Notes: generated from the letters alone by a model not told the origin. Shown: positions 9,911-18,818, counted from the stretch's first letter. The stretch: DNA of 64,000 nt from Paenibacillus pedocola (GCF_031599675.1 NZ_CP134223.1:5934501-5998500); one strand, 5' to 3'. Numbers and translations are program-made.

Positions 9911-10444
9911 CTAAAATCCGAATTTGCTTTCAAGTTCCATAGTGTAAGCTCTGCCGTCATACATCTGGGCCAGTTTTAGCTTGATTTTAATAAGTCCGGT
10001 ATCGCAGGAAAAGCCAGACTGGCAGGTCCTTCCATCAGCAGAGGTTGAAGAAATGACCGAACCCGTTAGACTAGAGTCAATGGAAGTCCGTGGGTCATTC
10101 GGATCAGGTACGGCCGTAATTGCCCCAATAATAAGGCTGCCTCCAGAAAAGGCGATCATCTCATCGGCAGCTGACCCTTTTTTCAGCGTAATCCCGTTTA
10201 TGTTGGTGGTATTTATTACACTTTCAGGAGCATAGGTATATAGTTCATTAATAATTGTAGACATAATAATATCGGCTTCATCCCGCAAAGCGTTCTCAAT
10301 CGTTATTTTGTGATAACTGCGGAAGCCAAACATGGTTACCATTGAAATAATGCCGACTATCATGGAAAAGAGTGTTAAGGCTGCGATCATCTCGATTAAG
10401 GTAAAACCATGCTCCGACTTCAACCGCTCAGCGAATTTTTTCAT
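9911..10444 (-). CDS. Type IV prepilin-like protein (PulJ/GspJ-like)
   Basis: 177 residues with a classic prepilin N terminus: positively charged leader, then EHGFTLIEMIAALTLFSMIV, where the G-F bond is the expected prepilin peptidase cut and the E at +5 is present. The remaining 130 residues include two Cys (CQSGFSC) that could form a disulphide. It is probably a minor pilin. Its ATG lies inside the 3' end of the PilV-like gene (17-base overlap) with GGAGGG a few bases upstream, suggesting coupled translation. I cannot tell which minor pilin it corresponds to in other systems. Confidence 0.85.
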   Translation of the reverse strand: MKKFAERLKSEHGFTLIEMIAALTLFSMIVGIISMVTMFGFRSYHKITIENALRDEADIIMSTIINELYTYAPESVINTTNINGITLKKGSAADEMIAFSGGSLIIGAITAVPDPNDPRTSIDSSLTGSVISSTSADGRTCQSGFSCDTGLIKIKLKLAQMYDGRAYTMELESKFGF

Positions 10445-11054
10445 CTGTAATATAACCCTCCACCACTGTACTGGCAGTATGGCCGTTAGGGCCGCCAGGT
10501 CCTGTTACCGTTACCTCTACGGGAATTAAATACGGTGCCATCTCTTGTTTGCGGATATCCACCGCCCCTTCCGTATTTCCGCCGGTCCTGCCATTCTTCA
10601 TTTTCTGATGCAGATTAGCCTGATAAGTAATATCCACCTGATAGCTGACATTATTGATTACCGGATTAAGCACATTGGCAAGTGTATTCACGTCGGTTAT
10701 TATGCCATCATAGACGGCACAGCTTACCGAAGTCTCCGTAAGAGGAACACAGCCGGATGCCTTAATACTGGAGTGTCCTGCAACTGCAGGCTGCGTCCCT
10801 TTTGCCGGTGTGCCTTGGAAATACACGCTCATCGTCTCAAAGTCCTGCTTCTCCATATAAAAAAGCGCGTTCCGCGCCAAATTGACCATAATTGTCTTAT
10901 TCTGGTTCGATTTCGAGTAGGACAGCGCCCGGGTAAAATAAGAGGTTAGCACAAGGGATACAATCGAGAGAATGACAATAGCCGCCAGCACCTCAATCAG
11001 GGTAAACCCCTTTTCTGTACCCCCTGTTGTATTCCGTTTATCTTTCAATACCAT
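10428..11054 (-). CDS. Type IV prepilin-like protein (PilV/GspI-like)
   Basis: 208 residues. The N terminus carries EKGFTLIEVLAAIVILSIVS, a textbook class III prepilin signal with cleavage after G and Glu at +5, followed by a hydrophobic helix that packs in the pilus core. The soluble domain has two Cys (SGCVPLTETSVSCAVYDG). It is the first gene of a three-gene set with the PulJ-like and PilX-like genes. AAGGAGCGAACCGG precedes the ATG. The set lies near pilB, pilT and pilC, which supplies the motor and platform. The major pilin and prepilin peptidase are not in the window. Confidence 0.85.
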   Translation of the reverse strand: MVLKDKRNTTGGTEKGFTLIEVLAAIVILSIVSLVLTSYFTRALSYSKSNQNKTIMVNLARNALFYMEKQDFETMSVYFQGTPAKGTQPAVAGHSSIKASGCVPLTETSVSCAVYDGIITDVNTLANVLNPVINNVSYQVDITYQANLHQKMKNGRTGGNTEGAVDIRKQEMAPYLIPVEVTVTGPGGPNGHTASTVVEGYITDEKIR

Positions 11055-11250
11055 CCGGTTCGCTCCTTATCCTGTTCTGCCTGTCATAAGTCCTATTCTT
11101 TGCACCGTTCTGAATCTTTCTACCTATTCCCATTATATTCTTTCATTTGTTGCCCCAGCAATCCTATTAGACATAATTATTCTAGAGATTTCTACTATGT
11201 ATATCGGTTTTGCACTGTGCTATCATTTGTGCTAAAAGGAGGATGTATCC

Positions 11251-12036
11251 ATGGCTTTAATAGAATGCAAATTTTATTCCGAAGTGCTCGGATTAAGCAC
11301 CTCAATGACGGTTATTCTGCCGCAGCAGACGACTACGCAAATTGGTCTCAGCAATGTCAAAAGGGGAGATCTTCACCCGACACTCTACCTGCTGCACGGT
11401 TTATCGGATGATGACTCCATCTGGCTGCGCCGGACCTCGATTGAACGGTATGTGGCAGAGCTGGGTATCGCCGTGGTCATGCCGCAGGTGCACCGCAGCT
11501 TTTATACAGATATGGCAGGCGGGGGCAATTACTGGACCTTTATCAGTGAGGAGCTGCCGGCGCTCGCACGCTCGTTCTTCCCGCTGTCGCCAAAACGTGA
11601 GGATAACTTCGTAGCCGGTCTCTCCATGGGCGGGTATGGAGCGATCAAGCTGGGGCTGCGCAAGCCGGAGACTTTTGCCGCTGCGGCAAGCCTTTCCGGG
11701 GCGCTGGACATGGCGCATGATTTCATCAACTGGGAGAATCCATCCCAGAAGAGCCGGGAGTATGAGCTTATTTTCGGGCAAGAGGATATCGACGGCACTC
11801 CAAATGATCTGCTGTGGCTGCTCAAGGAAGTAGACCGCTCCAAGGGACCTAAACCGCTTCTCTATCAGTGCTGCGGCACGGAGGATTTCCTGTATGAAAA
11901 TAATCAGAGCTTCCGCAAAGCCTGCGCCAAGACTTCACTGTCTCTAACCTATGAAGAAGGTCCGGGCGAACATGAGTGGGGCTACTGGGATACCAAAATC
12001 CAAGATGTGCTGAAATGGCTGCCGCTAGGTAAATAA
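11251..12036 (+). CDS. Alpha/beta-hydrolase esterase, esterase D / tributyrin-esterase family
   Basis: 261 residues with the esterase D-like fold. It has YLLHGLSDDD near 48-57 (oxyanion loop), the nucleophile elbow GLSMGGYGA near 125-133 with catalytic Ser, and a C-terminal EHEWGYW carrying the likely catalytic His. Close families include S-formylglutathione hydrolases and short-chain ester (tributyrin) esterases; the sequence alone does not choose between them. There is no signal peptide, so it should be cytoplasmic. AAAGGAGGATGTATCC precedes the ATG. It is a single plus-strand gene between two leftward operons, ending at a strong terminator. Confidence 0.85.
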   Translation: MALIECKFYSEVLGLSTSMTVILPQQTTTQIGLSNVKRGDLHPTLYLLHGLSDDDSIWLRRTSIERYVAELGIAVVMPQVHRSFYTDMAGGGNYWTFISEELPALARSFFPLSPKREDNFVAGLSMGGYGAIKLGLRKPETFAAAASLSGALDMAHDFINWENPSQKSREYELIFGQEDIDGTPNDLLWLLKEVDRSKGPKPLLYQCCGTEDFLYENNQSFRKACAKTSLSLTYEEGPGEHEWGYWDTKIQDVLKWLPLGK

Positions 12037-12056
12037 TCAGGCCGGTGCTGTAAAAA

Positions 12057-12099
12057 AAGACTGTCCTTCCCGTAACCCGATACGGTGAGGACAGTCTTT
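12057..12099. terminator. Terminator shared by esterase gene and argH
   Basis: A perfect 12-bp inverted repeat, AAAGACTGTCCT / AGGACAGTCTTT, preceded by a run of A and followed by T, lies between the converging esterase gene and argH. The A/T flanks allow function in both directions. Confidence 0.85.
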
Positions 12100-12136
12100 G
12101 GTTTAGGTCATGTTTGATTAGGATCAGCCTGACTAC

Positions 12137-13552
12137 TTATTCGGCACTCTTGGCATACTGTGTTACCCATTTGCCTGCTTCCAGAAGAGAAGCTTCAGCC
12201 CGTTCAATCGCCGCTTTAACCTGGACAGTGGCTGTGCCGCCGTAGACGTTACGGGCGTTCACTACAGCCTCAGGCTGCAGAACAGCATAAATTTGGTCAT
12301 CGAATAGCGGTGAGAACTGCTTGAATTCATCGAGTGTCAGATCGAGCAGGAATTTGCCTTCGTTGATACAATACAGCACGGTTTTGCCGATCACCTCATG
12401 AGCCTGGCGGAAAGGGAGTCCCTTGCCTACCAGGAAGTCAGCGATATCGGTCGCATTGGAGAAGTCAGTATTGACCGCTTCACGCATCCGGGTTTTGTTC
12501 ACCTTCATGGTTGAGATCATCGGTGCGAACAGCTGCAGCGCACCTGTCAGCGTGGCTACTGTATCAAACATGCCCTCTTTGTCTTCCTGCATATCCTTAT
12601 TGTAAGCCAGCGGCAGTGATTTAAGCACGGTCAAGAGACCGATCAGGTTGCCGTAGACACGGCCCGTCTTGCCGCGCACCAGTTCCGGTACGTCCGGGTT
12701 CTTCTTCTGCGGCATGATGCTGCTGCCGGTACAGAACGCATCGTCAAGCTCTACGAAGCTGAATTCCGTGCTGCTCCACAGCACGAGCTCTTCGCTGAGC
12801 CGGGATAGATGAGTCATAATAAGCGCTGCGTTCGCCAGGAATTCAACAATGAAGTCACGGTCGCTGACAGCATCGAGACTATTCTCATACACACTATCAA
12901 AACCAAGCTGCTCCGCCACAAAATGACGGTCAATCGGGAACGTCGTTCCGGCAAGGGCCCCTGCGCCCAGCGGAAGCACATTGATCCGCTTGTAGCTGTC
13001 CGTCAGGCGCTCCGCATCGCGGCGGAACATGGAAACGTAAGCGAGCAGGTGATGGGCAAACAGGATCGGCTGAGCGCGCTGCAAATGCGTGTAGCCCGGC
13101 ACAATCGTCTCCACATTGTCTTTAGCCTGTTCAATCAGTGCTTCCTGCAGTTCATGCAAGAGTCCCACGAACTCCACCACCCGGTTGCGAAGATACAAAT
13201 GCATGTCTGTCGCTACCTGGTCGTTGCGGCTGCGTCCCGTGTGCAGCTTGCCGCCAACCGGACCAACCTCCCCGATCAGATTCTTTTCGATATTCATATG
13301 AATATCTTCGTCCGCTACAGAGAACTCAATCTCGCCTGCCCGAACCTTATCCAGCACCTTGTTCAACCCGGCCTTGATGGTTTCGACATCCTCCTGAGGC
13401 AGAATACCGCATTTGCCCAGCATCGTCACATGGGCCAGACTGCCCTGCACATCCTCTTCGGCCAGCGCCTTATCAAATCCGATGGATGCCGTATATTCCT
13501 CCACCAGCTTGTTTGTTCCTTTGGTAAACCGTCCGCCCCAAAGCTTGCTCAC
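12137..13552 (-). CDS. argH: Argininosuccinate lyase
   Basis: 471 residues, standard length. It splits argininosuccinate into arginine and fumarate, the last step of arginine synthesis. The N terminus MSKLWGGRFTKGTNKLVEEY is diagnostic, and the fumarase-superfamily signature GSSIMPQKKNPD (about 278-290) carries the flexible catalytic loop. The start codon is GTG, preceded by GAGGAGGACATAACAG. It lies 119 bp after argG, with which it is probably cotranscribed. The C terminus is ordinary. Confidence 0.97.
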   Translation of the reverse strand: MSKLWGGRFTKGTNKLVEEYTASIGFDKALAEEDVQGSLAHVTMLGKCGILPQEDVETIKAGLNKVLDKVRAGEIEFSVADEDIHMNIEKNLIGEVGPVGGKLHTGRSRNDQVATDMHLYLRNRVVEFVGLLHELQEALIEQAKDNVETIVPGYTHLQRAQPILFAHHLLAYVSMFRRDAERLTDSYKRINVLPLGAGALAGTTFPIDRHFVAEQLGFDSVYENSLDAVSDRDFIVEFLANAALIMTHLSRLSEELVLWSSTEFSFVELDDAFCTGSSIMPQKKNPDVPELVRGKTGRVYGNLIGLLTVLKSLPLAYNKDMQEDKEGMFDTVATLTGALQLFAPMISTMKVNKTRMREAVNTDFSNATDIADFLVGKGLPFRQAHEVIGKTVLYCINEGKFLLDLTLDEFKQFSPLFDDQIYAVLQPEAVVNARNVYGGTATVQVKAAIERAEASLLEAGKWVTQYAKSAE

Positions 13553-13579
13553 CTGTTATGTCCTCCTCTGATGGACGAT

Positions 13580-13618
13580 AGAAGGGCCGCTCCTGTCCTG
13601 ACGGAGGAACGGCCTTCT
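13580..13618. repeat. Hairpin between argG and argH
   Basis: The arms AGAAGGGCCG and CGGCCTTCT flank a 20-base loop in the 119-bp argG-argH gap. There is no T-run on the leftward strand, so it is more likely an RNA-processing or stability hairpin, or a weak attenuator, than a full terminator. Confidence 0.45.
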
Positions 13619-13671
13619 AGTGTCCGCTTATATGATATGCTGCTATAAAACCGCCGAGCGGCTAAAATAAT

Positions 13672-14907
13672 CTACTTATTCGATTCTGCCACACCCGCAG
13701 AAACCTTTAGACGCAGTGCATTCAGGCGGATAAAGCCTGTCGCATCACCCTGGTCATACGCCTGGGTCGGATCTGCTTCCATCGTCGCGATGTCCGGATT
13801 GTACAGGCTGACCGGAGATTTCACGCCGGCACCGATAATGTTGCCTTTGTACAGCTTCACGCGAACCGTACCGGTTACGTTCTTCTGGCTCTCGTTCACC
13901 AGTGCCTGCAGCGCAAGACGCTCAGGAGCGAACCAGAAGCCGTTATATACTAACGTACTGTAACGGGTAATCAGGCTGTCACGCAGGTTCATTACTTCAC
14001 GGTCCATCGTGATGGATTCCATTTTGCGGTGAGCGGTGAACAGAATGGTTCCGCCTGGAGTCTCGTACACGCCGCGGCTCTTCATGCCGACAAAACGGTT
14101 CTCGACCATGTCCACACGTCCGATACCGTGCTTGCCACCCAGCTCATTCAGCTTCTCCATCACCTGCAGCGGAGTCAACGCTTCACCGTTCAGCGCCACA
14201 CAGTTGCCTTTCAGAAAGTCCAGCTCCAGGTATTCCGCTTCATCCGGAGCATCCTCCGGAGCATTACTGAGCAGGAACATCTCTTTGTTCTCCGGTGCGC
14301 TTGGATCAAACCACGGATCTTCCAGCACGCCGCTCTCATAGCTGATGTGCAGCAGATTGCGGTCCATCGAATACGGCTTCGCCGCCGATGCCTGCACCGG
14401 AATGCCATTGGCTTCAGCGTAGGCAATCATTTCCGCACGGCCCGGGAACTGGTTGCGGAACTCTTCCAGCCGCCAAGGTGCAATCACCTTGATGCTTGGC
14501 GACAATGCCGCCGCATTCAGCTCGAAGCGGACCTGGTCATTCCCTTTGCCGGTTGCGCCATGGGCAATCGCTGTAGCGCCTTCGGCGATGGCAATGTCCA
14601 CCATACGCTTAGCGATCAGCGGACGGGCAATGCTTGTTCCGAGCAGGTATTGGCCTTCATACAGCGCACCCGACTGGAACATCGGATAGATGAAGTCATT
14701 CGCGAACTCGTCGCGCAGATCGTCGATGTAGACCTTCGATGCGCCGGTCGCCAGCGCTTTTTCCTCCAGGCCGTCAAGCTCTTCCTTCTGGCCAATATCG
14801 GCGGTGAAGGCAATAATCTCCGCATCATAGGTTTCTTTGAGCCATTTCAGGATGACTGAGGTATCCAGTCCGCCGGAATAGGCGAGTACGATTTTTTCTT
14901 TTGCCAT
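13672..14907 (-). CDS. argG: Argininosuccinate synthase
   Basis: 411 residues. It joins citrulline and aspartate with ATP to make argininosuccinate. The N-terminal ATP-pyrophosphatase P-loop AYSGGLDTS (9-17) and the later GATGKGNDQVRFE motif are intact. AAAGGAAG precedes the ATG at a spacing of about nine bases. It is followed by argH. It is separated from argF by about 716 bp filled with palindromic repeats, so argGH probably has its own promoter rather than reading through from argCJBDF. Catalytic motifs show no anomaly. Confidence 0.97.
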   Translation of the reverse strand: MAKEKIVLAYSGGLDTSVILKWLKETYDAEIIAFTADIGQKEELDGLEEKALATGASKVYIDDLRDEFANDFIYPMFQSGALYEGQYLLGTSIARPLIAKRMVDIAIAEGATAIAHGATGKGNDQVRFELNAAALSPSIKVIAPWRLEEFRNQFPGRAEMIAYAEANGIPVQASAAKPYSMDRNLLHISYESGVLEDPWFDPSAPENKEMFLLSNAPEDAPDEAEYLELDFLKGNCVALNGEALTPLQVMEKLNELGGKHGIGRVDMVENRFVGMKSRGVYETPGGTILFTAHRKMESITMDREVMNLRDSLITRYSTLVYNGFWFAPERLALQALVNESQKNVTGTVRVKLYKGNIIGAGVKSPVSLYNPDIATMEADPTQAYDQGDATGFIRLNALRLKVSAGVAESNK

Positions 14908-14968
14908 GGGGGTGCAACTTCCTTTCGGTGTGGGGGTATAGGATCAACATTGGTAAAAGAGTATAGCT

Positions 14969-15331
14969 CCGGTGCCCGGACGCAGGCTGCGTGAAGGTTT
15001 GGACTTCCGGCCGCTGATATCATTGAATCAATTACTGTGTAGATCGAATCAGAGACTTTTCTATTTTGGGATTAGCTGTGACTCCAGAGAATGTTTGGAC
15101 TTCCAGCCGCTGTTGTCTTCAGATTTCCTAATTCGAACCGTTTATAGCGGTAGAAATCCGAAGACAAAGGCGGACGCTACCGCTCTTACAGTTCCAAAAT
15201 TCCCTTCCGCCACTTTTCCCTTAATATTCTTTTTCAAATTCGATCTAAGCAGCTATAGTATGAATTCAATGATAAAGGCGGACGCTGCCGCTCCTCCAGT
15301 TCCAAACTTCACTCCGCTGCTTAGCACCGGA
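14969..15331. repeat. Outer copy of palindromic repeat family A, split by an inner copy
   Basis: The left arm (about 14969-15077) starts CCGGTGC and contains TTTGGACTTCCGGCCGCTG. The right arm (about 15214-15331) contains AAAGGCGGACGCTGCCGC, then CCAGTTCCAAAC, and ends GCACCGG. The variable middles of the two arms pair with each other (ATCATTGAAT and AGATCGAAT on the left match their complements on the right). The element therefore forms one long hairpin whose tip is occupied by the complete inner copy. Confidence 0.8.
15078..15213. repeat. Inner copy of palindromic repeat family A
   Basis: About 136 bp, bounded by GTGAC on the left and GCCAC on the right. It shows the family termini TTTGGACTTCCAGCCGCTG and AAAGGCGGACGCTACCGC, with a core palindrome TGTCTTCAGATTTC / GAAATCCGAAGACA and a central AACCG...CGGT hairpin. 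It closely matches the solitary copy at 23500-23633. Confidence 0.85.
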
Positions 15332-15395
15332 TCAACAACTTTAAAAGCCATGTTCATCCTATATAGTGATTTATATAGTATTAGACCAGACATCT

Positions 15396-15580
15396 TAGTT
15401 GGAATTACTCCACCTAAATCCAGGTTTGACCGTAATATCTACGTTATAGGTGGAATTTCCCCACTTATTTCCGTCTACATGCCACTTTGGTGATACTTTC
15501 CGAAAAATTAAGTGGAGATTATCCAACTAGAATTTCAGTTTAGGTGGATGAGCGGAAATTAAGCGGATAAATTCCAATTA
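15396..15580. repeat. Palindromic repeat family B (four-unit inverted repeat)
   Basis: About 185 bp beginning TAGTTGGAATTACTCCACC and ending GGATAAATTCCAATTA. Four related units alternate in orientation (TCCACCTAAATCC; AGGTGGAATTTCCCC; AAGTGGAGATTATCC; TTTAGGTGGATGAGCGG). It can fold as one long hairpin or two smaller ones. No open frame is associated with it. Confidence 0.75.
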
Positions 15581-15623
15581 ATCATATATTAGTTAGCTAA
15601 AAAAGTAGCAGACCTGCCTCAGC

Positions 15624-16592
15624 TTAGCCCATCAACGCAGCCATCAGCGCTTTTTGCGCATGCAGGCGGTTCTCAGCCTGGTTGAAGATGACCGAGTTCG
15701 GGCCGTCGATCACGCCGGTGCTGACCTCTTCCTCCCGGTGGGCCGGCAGACAGTGCAGGAACAGGTAGTCGCTTTTCGCGCCTTTTACCAGTTCTTCATT
15801 GACCTGATAGTCCTTGAATGCCGCTTCACGCGCCAGCTGCTCGGCTTCAAAGCCCATGCTCGCCCATACATCTGTGTAGATCACGTCAGCATCCTGTACC
15901 GCTTCCTGCGGGCTGCGTGTGATGACGATGTTCGCGCCTGTCTCCTTGCCAATTTCACGCGCCTCGGCAACTACAGCAGGGTCAGGCTCATAGCCTTCCG
16001 GTCCGGCAATCGAGACATGCACGCCCAGCTTGGCCCCGCCGATCAGCAGGGAATGCGCCATGTTGTTGCCGTCGCCGATGTAGGCTAGCTTCAGGCCTTT
16101 GAGCTTGCCTTTATGCTCATAGACCGTCTGATAGTCGGCCAGCACCTGGCACGGATGCGCCAGATCGCTCAAGCCGTTGATTACGGGAACGGAAGCGAAG
16201 CGGGCCAGCTCCTCCACCTTATCATGACCGAAGGTACGGATCATGATGCCGTCGAGATAACGGGACATAACCTGTGCTGTGTCGCCAACCGTTTCTCCGC
16301 GTCCAAGCTGGATGTCATTTTTGCTGAGGAACAGCGCATGACCGCCAAGCTGAAACATTCCGACCTCGAAGGATACGCGTGTGCGGGTCGAGGATTTTTC
16401 AAAAATCAGTCCAATCGTCTTACCCTTCAGCGGCTGGTAGACCTCACCGTTCTTTTGCTTCTGCTTCAGCTCTATAGCCAGATCAATCAGATACGTGATT
16501 TCCTCCGGACTATAGTCGTTCAGCTCCAGCAAATCACGGCCTTTGAGCTGCTGTGCGATAGTCGCCTTATCGCTGTGTACTCCCTGGCTCAT
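15624..16592 (-). CDS. argF: Ornithine carbamoyltransferase
   Basis: 322 residues. It makes citrulline from ornithine and carbamoyl phosphate. The carbamoyl-phosphate-binding SSTRTR (about 67-72), the HPCQ motif in LAHPCQVLADYQT, and the ornithine-loop HCLPAHR near the C terminus are all present and in order. The gene starts inside the argD stop (ATGA overlap) with GGGGAGGAACATTC upstream, so it is translationally coupled to argD as the last gene of argCJBDF. There is no catabolic-operon neighbour (arcA/arcC), which supports the biosynthetic role. Confidence 0.97.
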   Translation of the reverse strand: MSQGVHSDKATIAQQLKGRDLLELNDYSPEEITYLIDLAIELKQKQKNGEVYQPLKGKTIGLIFEKSSTRTRVSFEVGMFQLGGHALFLSKNDIQLGRGETVGDTAQVMSRYLDGIMIRTFGHDKVEELARFASVPVINGLSDLAHPCQVLADYQTVYEHKGKLKGLKLAYIGDGNNMAHSLLIGGAKLGVHVSIAGPEGYEPDPAVVAEAREIGKETGANIVITRSPQEAVQDADVIYTDVWASMGFEAEQLAREAAFKDYQVNEELVKGAKSDYLFLHCLPAHREEEVSTGVIDGPNSVIFNQAENRLHAQKALMAALMG

Positions 16593-17875
16593 GAATGTTC
16601 CTCCCCGTTTCCTTTGTTAGCATAAGTATGAATGAGCTGAACAAGAATGTCCACCGCCTGGCGGATCTCATCAACACTCACATATAGATTAGGCAGCAGC
16701 CGGATAACGTTCGGTCCGGCCTGTACAAACAACAGTCCCTGCTTCTGTCCAGCCAGTACAATATCCCCTACCGGCTCTGCACACTCGATCCCGATCAAGA
16801 GGCCTTTGCCGCGTATTTCCTTTACAAAAGGCGTATCCGCCAGCTGCTCTCTCAGCAGTCCGCGCAGGAACTCGCCCATCTCCTCGGCACGCTGCGGCAG
16901 CCCGTCTTCGAGCATTGTCTCGATCGTGGCTTCCATCACCGCTGCAGCCAGCGGCGTGCCGCCGAAGGTGCTGGCGTGGCTGCCCGGGCTGAATGCTTCA
17001 CGCAGATATCCTTTTCCGAGCATTACACCTGCCGGGAATCCGCTGGCTACCCCTTTGGCCAAGGTGAAGATGTCCGGCTCAATGCCGTAATGCTGATGCG
17101 CAAACAGCTTGCCTGTACGGCCCATGCCGGTCTGCACTTCATCCACAATCAACAGCAGGCCGTGCTCTTTGCACAGCTCGACTACAGCATCCAGGAACTC
17201 CTGCTGGACTTCCAGCACGCCGCCTTCGGCCAGGATCATCTCCAGCATGATCGCTGCAGTATTATCCGTAATCGCTGCTTTTAATGCCGGCAGATCATGC
17301 AGAGGTACGGTCTTGAAGCCCTCAGGAAGCGGCAGGAAGCCTTCTTTAACCTTTTGCTGCCCGGTCGCCGTCAGCGTCGCCAAGGTACGTCCATGGAACG
17401 ACTGCTCAAACGTAATGATTTCATAGCGGCCCGTTCCCTTCACCTTCTGGTGATAACGGCGCGCCAGTTTGATCGCGGCTTCATTCGCCTCTGCTCCGCT
17501 GTTGCAAAAGAATACCTGATCCGCACAGCTGTTGCCCGTAAGCAGCGCAGCTACCCGGTCCTGCCCCGGAATGTGGAACAGGTTCGAGACATGCCACAGT
17601 GTATCAATCTGTGCTTTCAGCTTCGCGCCGACCTTCTCGGGAGCGTGGCCCAGACTCGTCACTGCGAGTCCGCACATGAAGTCGAGGTACTTGTTGCCCT
17701 GATCATCCCAGACCCAGCTGCCTTTGCCCTTGACCAGACTAAGATCATATCTGGCGTAGGACGGGAATACCGCACTCAGCTTGGCAGGAGCAGCCTCCTG
17801 AGCCTCCGGTTGCACTGAACGGTTATCCGCCGCCCCTGTCAAAGAATCCTTTTCCGCTTGCGATAGCTCACTCAT
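16589..17875 (-). CDS. argD: Acetylornithine aminotransferase
   Basis: 428 residues, about 25-30 longer at the N terminus than many ArgD proteins because of a leader rich in Glu, Gln and Ala (about 1-32). It is a PLP-dependent class III aminotransferase that converts N-acetylglutamate semialdehyde to N-acetylornithine. Visible are SGAEANEAAIKLAR (cofactor phosphate site), IVDEVQTGMGRTG, and the PLP-lysine in TLAKGVASGFP near 276. GGGAGAGTGACTAAGA precedes the ATG. A shorter start further in cannot be excluded. It is coupled to argF by a 4-base overlap and lies 99 bp after argB. Confidence 0.94.
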   Translation of the reverse strand: MSELSQAEKDSLTGAADNRSVQPEAQEAAPAKLSAVFPSYARYDLSLVKGKGSWVWDDQGNKYLDFMCGLAVTSLGHAPEKVGAKLKAQIDTLWHVSNLFHIPGQDRVAALLTGNSCADQVFFCNSGAEANEAAIKLARRYHQKVKGTGRYEIITFEQSFHGRTLATLTATGQQKVKEGFLPLPEGFKTVPLHDLPALKAAITDNTAAIMLEMILAEGGVLEVQQEFLDAVVELCKEHGLLLIVDEVQTGMGRTGKLFAHQHYGIEPDIFTLAKGVASGFPAGVMLGKGYLREAFSPGSHASTFGGTPLAAAVMEATIETMLEDGLPQRAEEMGEFLRGLLREQLADTPFVKEIRGKGLLIGIECAEPVGDIVLAGQKQGLLFVQAGPNVIRLLPNLYVSVDEIRQAVDILVQLIHTYANKGNGEEHS

Positions 17876-17974
17876 TCTTAGTCACTCTCCCACCATGCTG
17901 CTTCCGGTAAACCGGCAGCGCTCTAATTTTGGTAATGCCCGCCCTCCGACTTGTCTCCACTCTATCTTAACAAA

Positions 17975-18778
17975 CTACGAACGGATAATTCTCGTGCCCA
18001 GCTTCTCCCCGCGCAACACGCGGCTAAGCACCTGAGGCTCCTTGCCGTCTACGATAACAACCTCGGACACGCTGCCCTGGATGCAGTCCATAGCGGCACG
18101 CACTTTAGGGATCATTCCGCCGTAAATTTCACCGCTGGCAATTAATTCTTCGATCTCTGTCACTGTCACCGACGGAAGCACGACCTTCTGACCATCAATG
18201 GTCCGCATAATTCCCGGAACATCCGTAACCACAATCATGGAAGGCGACTCTACAAAAGAAGCCACCGCCCCTGCCGCCGTATCCGCATTAATATTGTAAC
18301 GCTGCCCCCCGGCATCTACACCTATAGGTGCAATAACAGGGATGTAGCCAAGTGCGAGAATGCCCTTTACGATCTCCGCTTTAACCTCGGTGACCTCTCC
18401 GACCTGTCCTACTTCATCGCTGTTGGCTACGGGCCGCGCTGTAATCAGATTACCGTCAACACCGGACAAGCCGAGAGCCTGCCCGCCACTTCCCTGGATT
18501 CTTCGGACAATCGCCTTATTGATGCTTCCCGCGAGCGTCATCTCTACGACATCCAGCACTTCTTCCGTCGTCACCCGCAGACCGTTCACGAAACTGCTCT
18601 CAATCCCAAGCTTCGCCAGATTGCCGGAAATCGCCGGCCCCCCGCCGTGCACGATTACAGGCTGAACCCCGCTGCTCTGCAGTTCTCTTAAATCCTCGAA
18701 AAAAGAATCAGGCAGCGTAGCCAGCGTACTCCCGCCGCATTTCATTACGAACAGCTTCTCAATCTTTTGATCCGTCAT
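17975..18778 (-). CDS. argB: Acetylglutamate kinase
   Basis: 267 residues. It phosphorylates N-acetylglutamate. It has an amino-acid-kinase fold with the N-terminal KCGGSTL (13-19), the glycine-rich IVHGGGPAISG (about 42-52) and the C-terminal IPKVRAAMDCIQGSV region. AAGGAGGGTAACGAGATA lies before the ATG. It is the third gene of argCJBDF, 40 bp after argJ. In a pathway with ArgJ recycling, this kinase is the usual point of arginine feedback, but no N-terminal helix extension typical of arginine-sensitive forms was obvious. Confidence 0.95.
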   Translation of the reverse strand: MTDQKIEKLFVMKCGGSTLATLPDSFFEDLRELQSSGVQPVIVHGGGPAISGNLAKLGIESSFVNGLRVTTEEVLDVVEMTLAGSINKAIVRRIQGSGGQALGLSGVDGNLITARPVANSDEVGQVGEVTEVKAEIVKGILALGYIPVIAPIGVDAGGQRYNINADTAAGAVASFVESPSMIVVTDVPGIMRTIDGQKVVLPSVTVTEIEELIASGEIYGGMIPKVRAAMDCIQGSVSEVVIVDGKEPQVLSRVLRGEKLGTRIIRS

Positions 18779-18818
18779 TATCTCGTTACCCTCCTTATGA
18801 ACTTATGCCGGCCGCCCG

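Larger units (their letters stand above)
14908..15623. other. 716-bp non-coding gap between argF and argG, mostly palindromic repeats
   Basis: The region breaks the arginine genes into argCJBDF and argGH. Most of it is two stacked palindromic elements: a nested pair at 14969-15331 and a second family at 15396-15580. The open frames crossing it have no ribosome site or recognisable product and follow the repeat arms, so I do not call a gene. The stretch nearest argG (14908-14968) must hold any argGH promoter, but no convincing -35/-10 pair stood out. Confidence 0.75.

Noticed and set aside
14972..15493. Open frame of 173 codons on the plus strand between argF and argG
   Set aside because: It runs through the palindromic repeat arms, has no ribosome site and gives no recognisable protein.
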